Of a stretch of DNA of 5,376 nucleotides, positions 1 to 5,376 are shown in pieces. Position 1 is the first letter of the stretch. Every line of letters begins with the position of its first letter. The position numbers and the translations under genes were made by a program. Source of the DNA: Desulfomonile tiedjei (lineage in GTDB: Bacteria; Desulfobacterota; Desulfomonilia; Desulfomonilales; Desulfomonilaceae); the NCBI GenBank assembly GCA_020718965.1, contig DYRE01000162.1, positions 1 through 5,376 on the forward strand, in the 5' to 3' direction. The notes beneath the pieces were generated by a model. It worked only from the letters and a program-made list of their open reading frames with translations, ran no database searches and was not told the origin of the DNA.

Positions 1-1
1 C

Positions 2-127
2 CCCCTGGTTGGGGTCGTAGCAGTCGAAGAATCCCGAGCGGCCAGCGAGGAAGTCGTCCTGCCGCACGACTCCTGGCTGGTCGAAGCGCGTGGCGTAACC
101 GTAGGCGGTCAATCGCCAAGTGAGCCC
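2..127 (-). CDS. Fragment of an unrelated high-GC gene, open at both ends; possibly a TonB-dependent receptor barrel
   Basis: Read one base out of phase with cas7c, this stretch gives 42 codons without a stop. It includes protein-like runs such as LTAYGYATRFDQPG and GFFDCYDPNQ. In the 35 codons from position 106 down, about 30 end in G or C, which is the mark of a coding frame in a high-GC genome. By contrast, the cas7c frame here gives an implausible Arg/Leu/Pro-rich string. Alternating polar/aromatic residues and the AGR-x-GFFD-x-YDPNQGG pattern remind me of an outer-membrane beta-barrel strand and loop of TonB-dependent receptors; this is a resemblance from memory, not a search. Neither the start nor the end of the gene is present, and the upstream edge is the junction with cas7c, somewhere near 120-135. 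Foreign coding origin is fairly likely; the family is uncertain. Confidence 0.4.
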
Positions 128-371
128 GCTTATGGTGCTCTGACAAAAAGGCCCCTTCCCTGACATGAATTTCGTAGGGAGGAAGGTTCTTATTCGCTAT
201 GTCAACATAGTTTCTTACTTTACGTTTCAAGCAGACATCCGTGACCAACCCTTTGCCTGTCTCATAATCCTGGCGAGGGGCGTTTCCTGCGTCAGGATCA
301 CCGTTCGGATTTCCGTTCGTTACATCAAATAGATAAACAAATTCATAACGGTTTTTAATTGTTTCGCTCAT
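120..371 (-). CDS. cas7c: Cas7c (Csd2) Cascade backbone subunit, N-terminal fragment, broken at about codon 84
   Basis: Cas7c is the crRNA-binding backbone protein of type I-C Cascade, present in several copies along the spacer. Residues 1-84 read as a typical family N-terminus: NRYEFVYLFDVTNGNPNGDPDAGN (positions 7-30) contains the signature NGNPNGDPD, followed by LVTDVCLKRKVRNYV (42-56) and YEIHVREGAFLSEHHKRA (66-83). The start is the ATG at 371-369, overlapping the cas8c stop as ATGA. A GGAG motif at 382-379 lies 7 bases upstream, so translation is probably coupled to cas8c. After residue 84 the similarity stops. The frame stays open to base 3 (123 codons) but encodes an Arg-rich, GC-rich tail unlike Cas7. 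A complete protein would be close to 300 residues, so most of the fold is missing. Whether this is a contig chimera or a genuine break cannot be decided here; as written the gene could not make working Cas7. Confidence 0.9.
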
Positions 372-880
372 AACCCTACTCCTTTTTCATCAGTTGAATT
401 ATCTATGCCATCAGCATTCTTTTTCCAGACATATGCACGAGGCGCATCTTTATGCTCAACATTCCAAATATCCCGCTCATCCCGTTTCATCCATAGCCAC
501 TTACGCATTTGATGGTACCCAAGAACAAACATGCCTTGCTGCTCCAGTGAAAGATAGGAAGGAAAACCGTTCTCATAGACGGTTTTTGGGCTCGCTGTAT
601 CTTGCAATGAAACATCAAATTGACTGCAAATTTGGTCAATTAGTCTCTCCAGATTAAAAATCTGCCCTTTACTCTTTGTGTCTTCTTTAGCCTTCCTCGC
701 ATGGTGCCGCGCATTCCTAAGAAGGCTACCAAAGACGCTTTTGGGTGAAGCGGATGCCCCTGAGAAATAACGATCAACGATACTGGCATTCACTGTCCCC
801 AGGGCTTCAGTTTGCAGTTTTTCCAGTACGGACATCAATTGCCCAAGCAAATAACCTTTATCAATACATGTTGGATTCAT
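368..880 (-). CDS. cas11c: Predicted Cas11c small subunit from an internal start inside cas8c
   Basis: In studied type I-C systems a separate small subunit, Cas11c, is made from an internal ribosome binding site within cas8c and forms the Cascade belly along the non-target strand. The same arrangement is visible here. Codon 477 of cas8c is an ATG (880-878) in frame, preceded by a strong Shine-Dalgarno octamer AGGAGGTG at 897-890. The product would begin MNPTCIDKGYLLGQL, which is where the helical Cas11-like domain starts, and run 170 residues to the cas8c stop. It is longer than I expect for Cas11c because it shares the extra charged, Trp-containing cas8c C-terminal tail. The distance from AGGAGG to the ATG is 11 bases, longer than ideal. 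The functional claim rests on family knowledge plus the visible SD and start; no separate ORF is needed because it is nested in the cas8c frame. Confidence 0.72.
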   Translation of the reverse strand: MNPTCIDKGYLLGQLMSVLEKLQTEALGTVNASIVDRYFSGASASPKSVFGSLLRNARHHARKAKEDTKSKGQIFNLERLIDQICSQFDVSLQDTASPKTVYENGFPSYLSLEQQGMFVLGYHQMRKWLWMKRDERDIWNVEHKDAPRAYVWKKNADGIDNSTDEKGVGL

Positions 881-2308
881 TTTTTCTAACACCTCCTCGT
901 TTCTTGATTCTCTCCGATGTTTTCGGTTTAGGTATGCTTTAAGGATTGCCGCGCGGGCATCGTTCCAATTTTTAATGGGGCACCAAATATGCTTAGGATT
1001 CTCTTTGCCCAGTTCGGCTCGATAGCGCAAAATGGCTCTGTGGAATGCCGCCATAGGAAATGGAAGTTTTTCATCAATAGATGCCCTGTAGAACTGCGCT
1101 CCGATTGCAGATGGGATGCCTTCCTTGCGGCGATCCTTAGGATCAGCAAGCGATTCAAGCAATAAGGGCAGCGGAAAACTTTCAGGATGTTTGCCACTTT
1201 TAGGTGCCGGACAACAACGCAGCATTTTCAAGTCCGCAAAATACTGCGCCAAGCTATCAACCACATTCTGAGTATTGGATTCGAACCAATCCCGCACCGT
1301 TGCCCGCCCCTGCCCGCCAGACAGCACCAACGAATAGAATTCATCCGGTTTATCCAACATATAGGGGATGCCCCTCCAAAGGCTCTTATACATCTCTGCA
1401 ACCTGTGCAGGTTTTGCCTCCACCTTTTCCTCATCCACCTCAATGGCAAGCCCGAAAGAATCAGATAAAAGTCCATGATCTCGTGTCCAATAACAGGCAA
1501 CTGTATCAGCACTGAGATGTGTATTCTGGCGAGACAAAGTTTGATTAGGATCATTTGGATCAGGCGGGTTGGGATGCAGGAGGCGGTTCAAAGCTGTCAT
1601 TGCTAAATCCGAAGATTCCTCGCCGATTACAGCATTCTCTCCTTTTTCCCAGCCATAGCTTTCAAACGCAGCCTGGTTGCAAGGCGCTAAAGCTATGTCG
1701 CCAACCTTTTTCTGAGGAACATTTTTCAGTTTCTTATGCTTGGTTGCAGGATTACAAAACTCTCCTGACACAAGGCATACAGAATCTGTTTTAACTTGAC
1801 GACCAACAGACATAATTTCCCGCCAGTATTTAACAACACCAGGTCTTTCGTGAACTGCAACATCTTCTGTCTGATAAAAAAAAGCTATTAGGTCATTCCC
1901 CTTCATTTCTGAGCGAACCTCAAACTGAGCCACACCCCTGTTGATATTTCTCAGGAACCTGCCAACACTCTGGGCAGCCAAATCTTTTGTCTTAAACCCA
2001 CACAAAACCACCCTTGCAGCAAACAATCGACGGCGCTTTCTACGAACTTGAGGATCATATTTTTCCTGTGGAATCGATTTTCCCAAAACATATAAAGGAT
2101 TATCGACAAAGAACTCAGCAGGGGGATGCTTGCCTGATCTGCTGGTTAATCTTTTTGGGACAGACTTTGGCGAATCGTTTGGCTCTATTCCCAGCAATTG
2201 CCCACCAGCCCCAACTCGAACTACCCATGAAACGGGTTGAATTTCAAAGTCTGGATCGGGAATGAGATTTGTATTGATTGCTAAATCATAAAGGGCTTTC
2301 AATATCAT
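368..2308 (-). CDS. cas8c: Cas8c (Csd1), large subunit of type I-C Cascade
   Basis: Cas8c is the large Cascade subunit, which contacts the PAM and the crRNA 5' end and helps recruit Cas3. The N-terminus MILKALYDLA, the SGKHPPAEFFVDNPLYVLG stretch (58-76) and the central CLVSGE...SYGWEKGENA region (178-226) followed by MTALNRLL (237-244) match the Csd1 layout. The C-terminal part (477-646) is the Cas11-like helical region, with YLLGQL, a helix ending ALG, ASPKSVFGSLL and FPSYLSLEQQGMFVLGY. I chose the ATG at 2308-2306 rather than an in-frame TTG 21 bases upstream, because AGGAGGTG (2320-2313) sits right before the ATG and family members begin MIL. This gives 646 residues, somewhat long for the family; a Pro/Asn-rich linker (245-257) and an extra C-terminal tail of about 45 residues add length. 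The start overlaps the cas5c end by 23 bp and the stop overlaps the cas7c start by 4 bp. Confidence 0.93.
   Translation of the reverse strand: MILKALYDLAINTNLIPDPDFEIQPVSWVVRVGAGGQLLGIEPNDSPKSVPKRLTSRSGKHPPAEFFVDNPLYVLGKSIPQEKYDPQVRRKRRRLFAARVVLCGFKTKDLAAQSVGRFLRNINRGVAQFEVRSEMKGNDLIAFFYQTEDVAVHERPGVVKYWREIMSVGRQVKTDSVCLVSGEFCNPATKHKKLKNVPQKKVGDIALAPCNQAAFESYGWEKGENAVIGEESSDLAMTALNRLLHPNPPDPNDPNQTLSRQNTHLSADTVACYWTRDHGLLSDSFGLAIEVDEEKVEAKPAQVAEMYKSLWRGIPYMLDKPDEFYSLVLSGGQGRATVRDWFESNTQNVVDSLAQYFADLKMLRCCPAPKSGKHPESFPLPLLLESLADPKDRRKEGIPSAIGAQFYRASIDEKLPFPMAAFHRAILRYRAELGKENPKHIWCPIKNWNDARAAILKAYLNRKHRRESRNEEVLEKMNPTCIDKGYLLGQLMSVLEKLQTEALGTVNASIVDRYFSGASASPKSVFGSLLRNARHHARKAKEDTKSKGQIFNLERLIDQICSQFDVSLQDTASPKTVYENGFPSYLSLEQQGMFVLGYHQMRKWLWMKRDERDIWNVEHKDAPRAYVWKKNADGIDNSTDEKGVGL
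890..897 (-). promoter_or_regulatory. Internal ribosome binding site for cas11c
   Basis: AGGAGGTG on the minus strand, inside cas8c codons for Glu-Glu-Val, nine bases before the in-frame ATG at 880. It shares the 11-base string CGAGGAGGTGT with the ribosome binding site of cas8c itself, about 1.4 kb upstream. A near-perfect anti-16S match inside a coding region is uncommon and falls exactly at the boundary of the Cas11-like domain. Confidence 0.7.
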
Positions 2309-3008
2309 ACGACACCTCCTCGCGACCAATCGGGGACAACGGAATGTCTATTTTTCCATTTTCCAGCTTTGCATTGAAAAAAAGAGGTGTGTTTTGCCGC
2401 TTGGTCCCTGTACCAAACTCAATATCCCAGAGCATAATTCCAAGCTCTTTGGATAAAGGAATTACCTGCTCTTGTGGCTTTTCTAAGGGAGTGAAAATTT
2501 CAGCCACGCACTCGCGGCATCCAAAATAGGGTTGATGAAAATGTTGCCCCTTCTCCACCCGCCGGGAAAACATATCAATAAACTTGTAAATGTTATCATC
2601 CCGTCCGGCCTTGCCGGTAAGCGAGAAGAATGCCTCAAACTGATAGTCAACATTGCGTAAAGCCAGGGTGTTTCGTTGTGCCCGGTCAAACTCGATATCT
2701 ATGCCGTATATCCCGTGGGCACACTCTCTTCTCCCACTATCCATCATCTGTAGAGAAGGTGCCACGCTTTTACTGTTCAGCTCATTTCGTTTCATGGCAG
2801 TGAACGATATTTCATTGAACACATAAATACTCTCCACATGCCACTGAATGGCGGGCTTCCAACAGATCGCTTCAAAGATTCCGCGAACCGCTGACGGGGT
2901 TGGCACCTCATAGCTCACCCGTTCTGTTTTAAGCTCTGGTCGTGTAAATATCGCCAGTGGACCTTTTGCCCGAAGACTTAAGGTCGGGCCTCTCAGTTTT
3001 TTCATCAT
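2286..3008 (-). CDS. cas5c: Cas5c (Cas5d), crRNA 5'-handle binding subunit and usual pre-crRNA RNase of type I-C
   Basis: In type I-C there is no Cas6; Cas5c normally cuts the repeat hairpin of pre-crRNA and stays on the crRNA 5' handle in Cascade. The 240-residue product matches the family: FTRPELKTERVSYEVPTPSA (21-40), RGIFEAI-WKPAI (42-54), FNEISFTAMKRNE (64-76) and RRVEKGQHFHQPYFGCRE (149-166). At the RNase positions known from Bacillus halodurans Cas5d (Tyr46, Lys116, His117), my alignment by eye gives Cys49, Lys142 and Phe143, so two of three differ. Two adjacent ATG codons (3008 and 3005) are possible starts; the second gives better spacing (8 bases) from GGAG. The ribosome binding site TAAAGGAG (3021-3014) includes the cas3 stop codon, only 10 bp away, which suggests coupled translation. 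The 3' end overlaps the cas8c start by 23 bp. Length is normal and the frame is intact. Confidence 0.93.
   Translation of the reverse strand: MMKKLRGPTLSLRAKGPLAIFTRPELKTERVSYEVPTPSAVRGIFEAICWKPAIQWHVESIYVFNEISFTAMKRNELNSKSVAPSLQMMDSGRRECAHGIYGIDIEFDRAQRNTLALRNVDYQFEAFFSLTGKAGRDDNIYKFIDMFSRRVEKGQHFHQPYFGCRECVAEIFTPLEKPQEQVIPLSKELGIMLWDIEFGTGTKRQNTPLFFNAKLENGKIDIPLSPIGREEVSYDIESPL
2313..2320 (-). promoter_or_regulatory. Ribosome binding site that fixes the cas8c start
   Basis: AGGAGGTG on the minus strand lies four bases before the ATG at 2308 (six from AGGAGG). It falls inside the longer TTG-initiated reading and within the last codons of cas5c, so it argues for the ATG and rules against the upstream TTG at 2329 as the start. 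Confidence 0.8.
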
Positions 3009-3018
3009 GATTTCTCCT

Positions 3019-5229
3019 TTATTGAACTAATACCGAACAGTCGGGGAAAAGGTTTTCTTCTGTAACTACCAGACCAAAGCGCTCGTCATAAAGCCTTTGA
3101 TATTGGGGCGTTAAATAATAGAAAGCTTTTTCATGCAGGGAATCGATTGCACCCACATTGCACAGCTTGTCAAACTCTGGTGAATATATCTGGACAATAA
3201 AAGGCTGAAGCGCCCTGAAGTCCTCACGTAACGGCTTAAATTTCGCGCGAACTGTCTCCAGTTTGCCATATGCGGTTCTGTAGGGAACAACAACTGGATA
3301 TGTTTTGCTGTCGATCATTTGAAAGCGCTGGGCAACTTCAGGAAAATCCAACTGTGTCCGAGCATTTTGAACTCCCGCCCCGTCCAGTTGGACGCCGGAG
3401 TAAAACAGCCGGAAATATGTATTGTAAAGCTCAGGCGAACTTAAATCCAGAGAACCATCCGCGCAACACGCGACATAATCTGCTTCACTGGCTTTCATTA
3501 AGCTTTCCGTTATACTTTTCCCTACACGAAGGACTCCTGGCGGAGGTTCTGTTGACGCTCGAAAAACAATCAACTGCCCTCCTTCAATAATCTTACCTTC
3601 GCGATTACAGCGGCCAGCTGTCTGAGAAATACTGTCTAATCCGGCTAATGCTCTAAAGACGACAGGAAAGTCAATGTCCACGCCAGCCTCAATCAATTGC
3701 GTACTTACCAATCGGACAGGCAATGACAAGTCTTCCAAGCCCAAGTTTTTTTTGACCTCTGCAAGGATGTCCTCCCGATGAGCAGGGCACATTGAAGCCG
3801 AGATGTGATACGTTCCCTTTGGCAACAAATCGGCAAGCTCTCGGGCATCTTTTCGTTTGTGAGTAACCACCAAAACCCGTTGCATGTTTTCCGCAAGAAT
3901 CCGCTTTGAGATATCGGTATATTCCATTACACCATCAGTTTCCCATGCGACATTCACCCGAGCTAAATTCCGTGCCAGCTTCATTGTGTCTGGGATTATT
4001 TCTTTCACCTCCTTCAAACCACACATGAACACTTTACGTTCTTTCAAGGCTGGCTGTGTTGCGGTAGAAAGGACAATTGAACATCCATAATGCTCACGCA
4101 ATTCCCGTATCGCGTCAAGAATCGGATATAAAAGTTTTGGAGGCAGAGATTGGACTTCATCCAGAATGATGACGCTTCGGGAAATGTTATGCAGCTTCCG
4201 TAACTTAGAGTTTTTATTTGCATAAAGCGATTCAAAGAACTGAACGTTTGTGGTGACAATAATAGGCGCGTCCCAATTCTCCGATGCCAGCCGATTTCGC
4301 TCTGTATCTTTTTCCGGGGTGAGATTTGAATGATGCTCGATCACGTTTTCCCTCCCGAAGACTTCCGCATAGACCGATGCGTTTTGTCCGATAATACTCG
4401 TATAGGGGATGACAACAATTACCCGCTTTAACTTATTTTCAACCGCATGGTTTAAAGCAAATGACATCCCTGAAAGCGTTTTTCCTCCCCCTGTTGGAAC
4501 CGTAAGTGAAAAAAATCCAACATCAGACATTGCGGCGTTTCTGCAAGCATTCAAGACTTCTTGTCTTTGTTCATTTACTGGCGTCCAATTGTCCTTTTGC
4601 GTCGCAGAAACTTTTTCATCAATGCTCGCATCCAATTTATCTCTTAATACAATAATTGACGGAAAATCAGGCCGGTTGGGTGTACATGGATCTCTTTTTT
4701 CGGCATCAAGCCAATCCGCATCAACAAGGCAGGAATGGAGCATTCGTATCCAGAATTCTAAATCTTTCTTCCAACCATCAATTTCTTGTCTATCTGCATT
4801 AACAGAAGGAGGAGTCAACCAAGCAGGCCAAGAAGGAAGTTCCCTGCTCAATAAGTCAACGGGCGCATTTTTAATAGCACCCTGGAGCAATTGAGCTGCT
4901 CCCGCCAGCCGCTTTCGGAGAGTCTCACTGTTTTGTAATCCTGTATGATGACAAGTAATTGAAAACTGCAAAGCGAGTTTACGAAGGGGATCATCAAACT
5001 GGTCTGTTGCATATCGTCCACCTGGAGCAGCGTGCTCAACACGCGGCCCATCTTCAAGCATATAATACTGAAATTCCTCCGTGAATTTCCCTAAATCATG
5101 CCAATCTCCCAACAAGGCGCCCCACGCGCCACTCGCGAAGTCATCAGCAAACACAGACGCATTCGTTTTAACACCATTAATATGGGCCATTAATGTCTGG
5201 CTCTTATTTCCATCCGCATAAAATTTCAT
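3019..5229 (-). CDS. cas3: Cas3, HD nuclease-helicase of type I-C interference
   Basis: Cas3 is recruited to target-bound Cascade, unwinds the DNA 3' to 5' with ATP and degrades it. The 736-residue product has both domains in the usual order. HD nuclease, about residues 1-200: His16, the WHDLGK motif with His44-Asp45, His66, His94-His95 and Asp170 in LVDADW. Helicase, about 220-560: Walker A VPTGGGKT (244-251), the DEVQ box (357-360), STATQP (388-393), TQLIEAGVDIDFP (510-522) and QTAGRCNREG (536-545). The C-terminal accessory region runs from about 600 to 736. Nothing key looks missing, and the length is typical for I-C. The start at 5229 is supported by AAGGTGGAG (5243-5235), five bases before the ATG, and by the MKFYADGN opening near the first metal-binding His. 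It is the first gene of the operon and is followed by cas5c after 10 bp. A stand-alone superfamily 2 helicase is unlikely given the fused HD domain and neighbours. Confidence 0.96.
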   Translation of the reverse strand: MKFYADGNKSQTLMAHINGVKTNASVFADDFASGAWGALLGDWHDLGKFTEEFQYYMLEDGPRVEHAAPGGRYATDQFDDPLRKLALQFSITCHHTGLQNSETLRKRLAGAAQLLQGAIKNAPVDLLSRELPSWPAWLTPPSVNADRQEIDGWKKDLEFWIRMLHSCLVDADWLDAEKRDPCTPNRPDFPSIIVLRDKLDASIDEKVSATQKDNWTPVNEQRQEVLNACRNAAMSDVGFFSLTVPTGGGKTLSGMSFALNHAVENKLKRVIVVIPYTSIIGQNASVYAEVFGRENVIEHHSNLTPEKDTERNRLASENWDAPIIVTTNVQFFESLYANKNSKLRKLHNISRSVIILDEVQSLPPKLLYPILDAIRELREHYGCSIVLSTATQPALKERKVFMCGLKEVKEIIPDTMKLARNLARVNVAWETDGVMEYTDISKRILAENMQRVLVVTHKRKDARELADLLPKGTYHISASMCPAHREDILAEVKKNLGLEDLSLPVRLVSTQLIEAGVDIDFPVVFRALAGLDSISQTAGRCNREGKIIEGGQLIVFRASTEPPPGVLRVGKSITESLMKASEADYVACCADGSLDLSSPELYNTYFRLFYSGVQLDGAGVQNARTQLDFPEVAQRFQMIDSKTYPVVVPYRTAYGKLETVRAKFKPLREDFRALQPFIVQIYSPEFDKLCNVGAIDSLHEKAFYYLTPQYQRLYDERFGLVVTEENLFPDCSVLVQ

Positions 5230-5271
5230 TTCAGCTCCACCTTCTTATTTCCGCCTTGCACCATATTCGCT
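5230..5271 (-). promoter_or_regulatory. Short leader of cas3 with ribosome binding site
   Basis: Between the stop of the small upstream frame (5274-5272) and the cas3 ATG lie 42 bases containing AAGGTGGAG (5243-5235), a good Shine-Dalgarno site. A TATGGT hexamer (5267-5262 region) resembles a -10 box only weakly, and I find no matching -35. The operon promoter may therefore lie further upstream, outside the window. No terminator-like hairpin separates the upstream stretch from cas3. Confidence 0.45.
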
Positions 5272-5376
5272 TCACTGTCGCCCCGCCCAATTTCTCCCAC
5301 GCCACCATGGACGATCCCCTAATTCAAGACACACCAGATCAAGCGCCTCGCCATCATCGGTTTCCAGGACATACTC
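5272..5376 (-). CDS. Possible C-terminal end of an unidentified upstream gene (34 codons, entering from the window edge)
   Basis: From the last base of the window an open frame runs 34 codons on the minus strand to a TGA at 5274-5272, in the same direction as cas3 and 42 bases before it. It opens EYVLETDDGEALDLVC and ends in a Trp/Arg/Gly-rich tail. I do not recognise it. The acidic, hydrophobic first half looks protein-like; the second half is less convincing. The opposite strand also has a short open stretch at 5323-5376 (IKRLAIIGFQDIL-like) without a start. Neither can be called a gene with confidence from so short a piece. Confidence 0.2.
   Translation of the reverse strand, partial: EYVLETDDGEALDLVCLELGDRPWWRGRNWAGRQ

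Noticed and set aside
3..119. Continuation of the cas7c frame as an Arg/Leu/Pro-rich C-terminus
   Set aside because: The frame is open but the composition is that of a wrong-frame reading of GC-rich DNA; it matches nothing of Cas7c and a better coding frame overlaps it.
143..188. Imperfect inverted repeat (CCTTCCCT / AGGGAGGAAGG) near the cas7c junction
   Set aside because: The pairing is only about five contiguous bases with a long loop, inside normal cas7c codons; not enough for a terminator or recombination site.
1179..2139. Repeated SGKHP in Cas8c (residues 58-62 and 371-375)
   Set aside because: Only five residues, with differing flanks; most likely coincidence rather than an internal duplication.
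2306..2329. TTG start for cas8c at 2329 giving 653 residues
   Set aside because: The strong SD lies between the TTG and the ATG at 2308, and family members begin MIL.
4409..4894. 161-codon plus-strand open frame inside cas3
   Set aside because: It is antisense to the conserved HD/Walker A region of cas3, with no SD or recognisable protein features.
1..5376. CRISPR array or adaptation genes cas4-cas1-cas2
   Set aside because: No regularly spaced repeats were seen on either strand, and the window ends inside cas7c, before the place where these normally lie.

Overview
The window is most of a type I-C (Dvulg/Csd) CRISPR-Cas interference operon. All of it lies on the minus strand, so transcription runs from high to low coordinates. 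The order is cas3 (5229-3019), cas5c (3008-2286), cas8c (2308-368, with a probable internal cas11c at 880-368) and the first ~84 codons of cas7c (from 371 downward). This is the canonical I-C order; cas4, cas1, cas2 and the repeat array would normally follow cas7c, but the sequence ends first. No CRISPR repeats, tRNA, rRNA or insertion sequence were seen.

The genes are tightly packed. There is a 10-bp gap between cas3 and cas5c with the ribosome binding site built onto the cas3 stop codon, a 23-bp overlap between cas5c and cas8c, and a 4-bp ATGA overlap between cas8c and cas7c. They should be one mRNA with coupled translation. Cas3 carries an intact HD nuclease and all the helicase motifs I looked for. 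Cas5c, Cas8c, Cas11c and Cas7c would form Cascade: Cas7c is the backbone, Cas8c recognises the PAM, Cas11c forms the belly, and Cas5c normally also cuts the pre-crRNA. Here Cas5c has substitutions at two of the three positions linked to that RNase activity.

The left end is abnormal. At about position 120-135 the cas7c similarity stops, GC jumps from about 45% (121-240) to about 66% (1-120, hand count), and the convincing reading frame shifts by one base. The last ~120 bases look like a piece of an unrelated high-GC gene, possibly a TonB-dependent receptor barrel. This is either a chimeric assembly or read junction at a contig end, or a real rearrangement that broke cas7c.

The host is a bacterium with a mid-GC genome, good Shine-Dalgarno sites and a I-C locus. 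The sequence does not let me name a genus. The right end (5230-5376) holds the cas3 leader and a short unidentified open stretch. The main content is a known system. The points worth a second look are the junction, the Cas5c active site and the internal Cas11c start.
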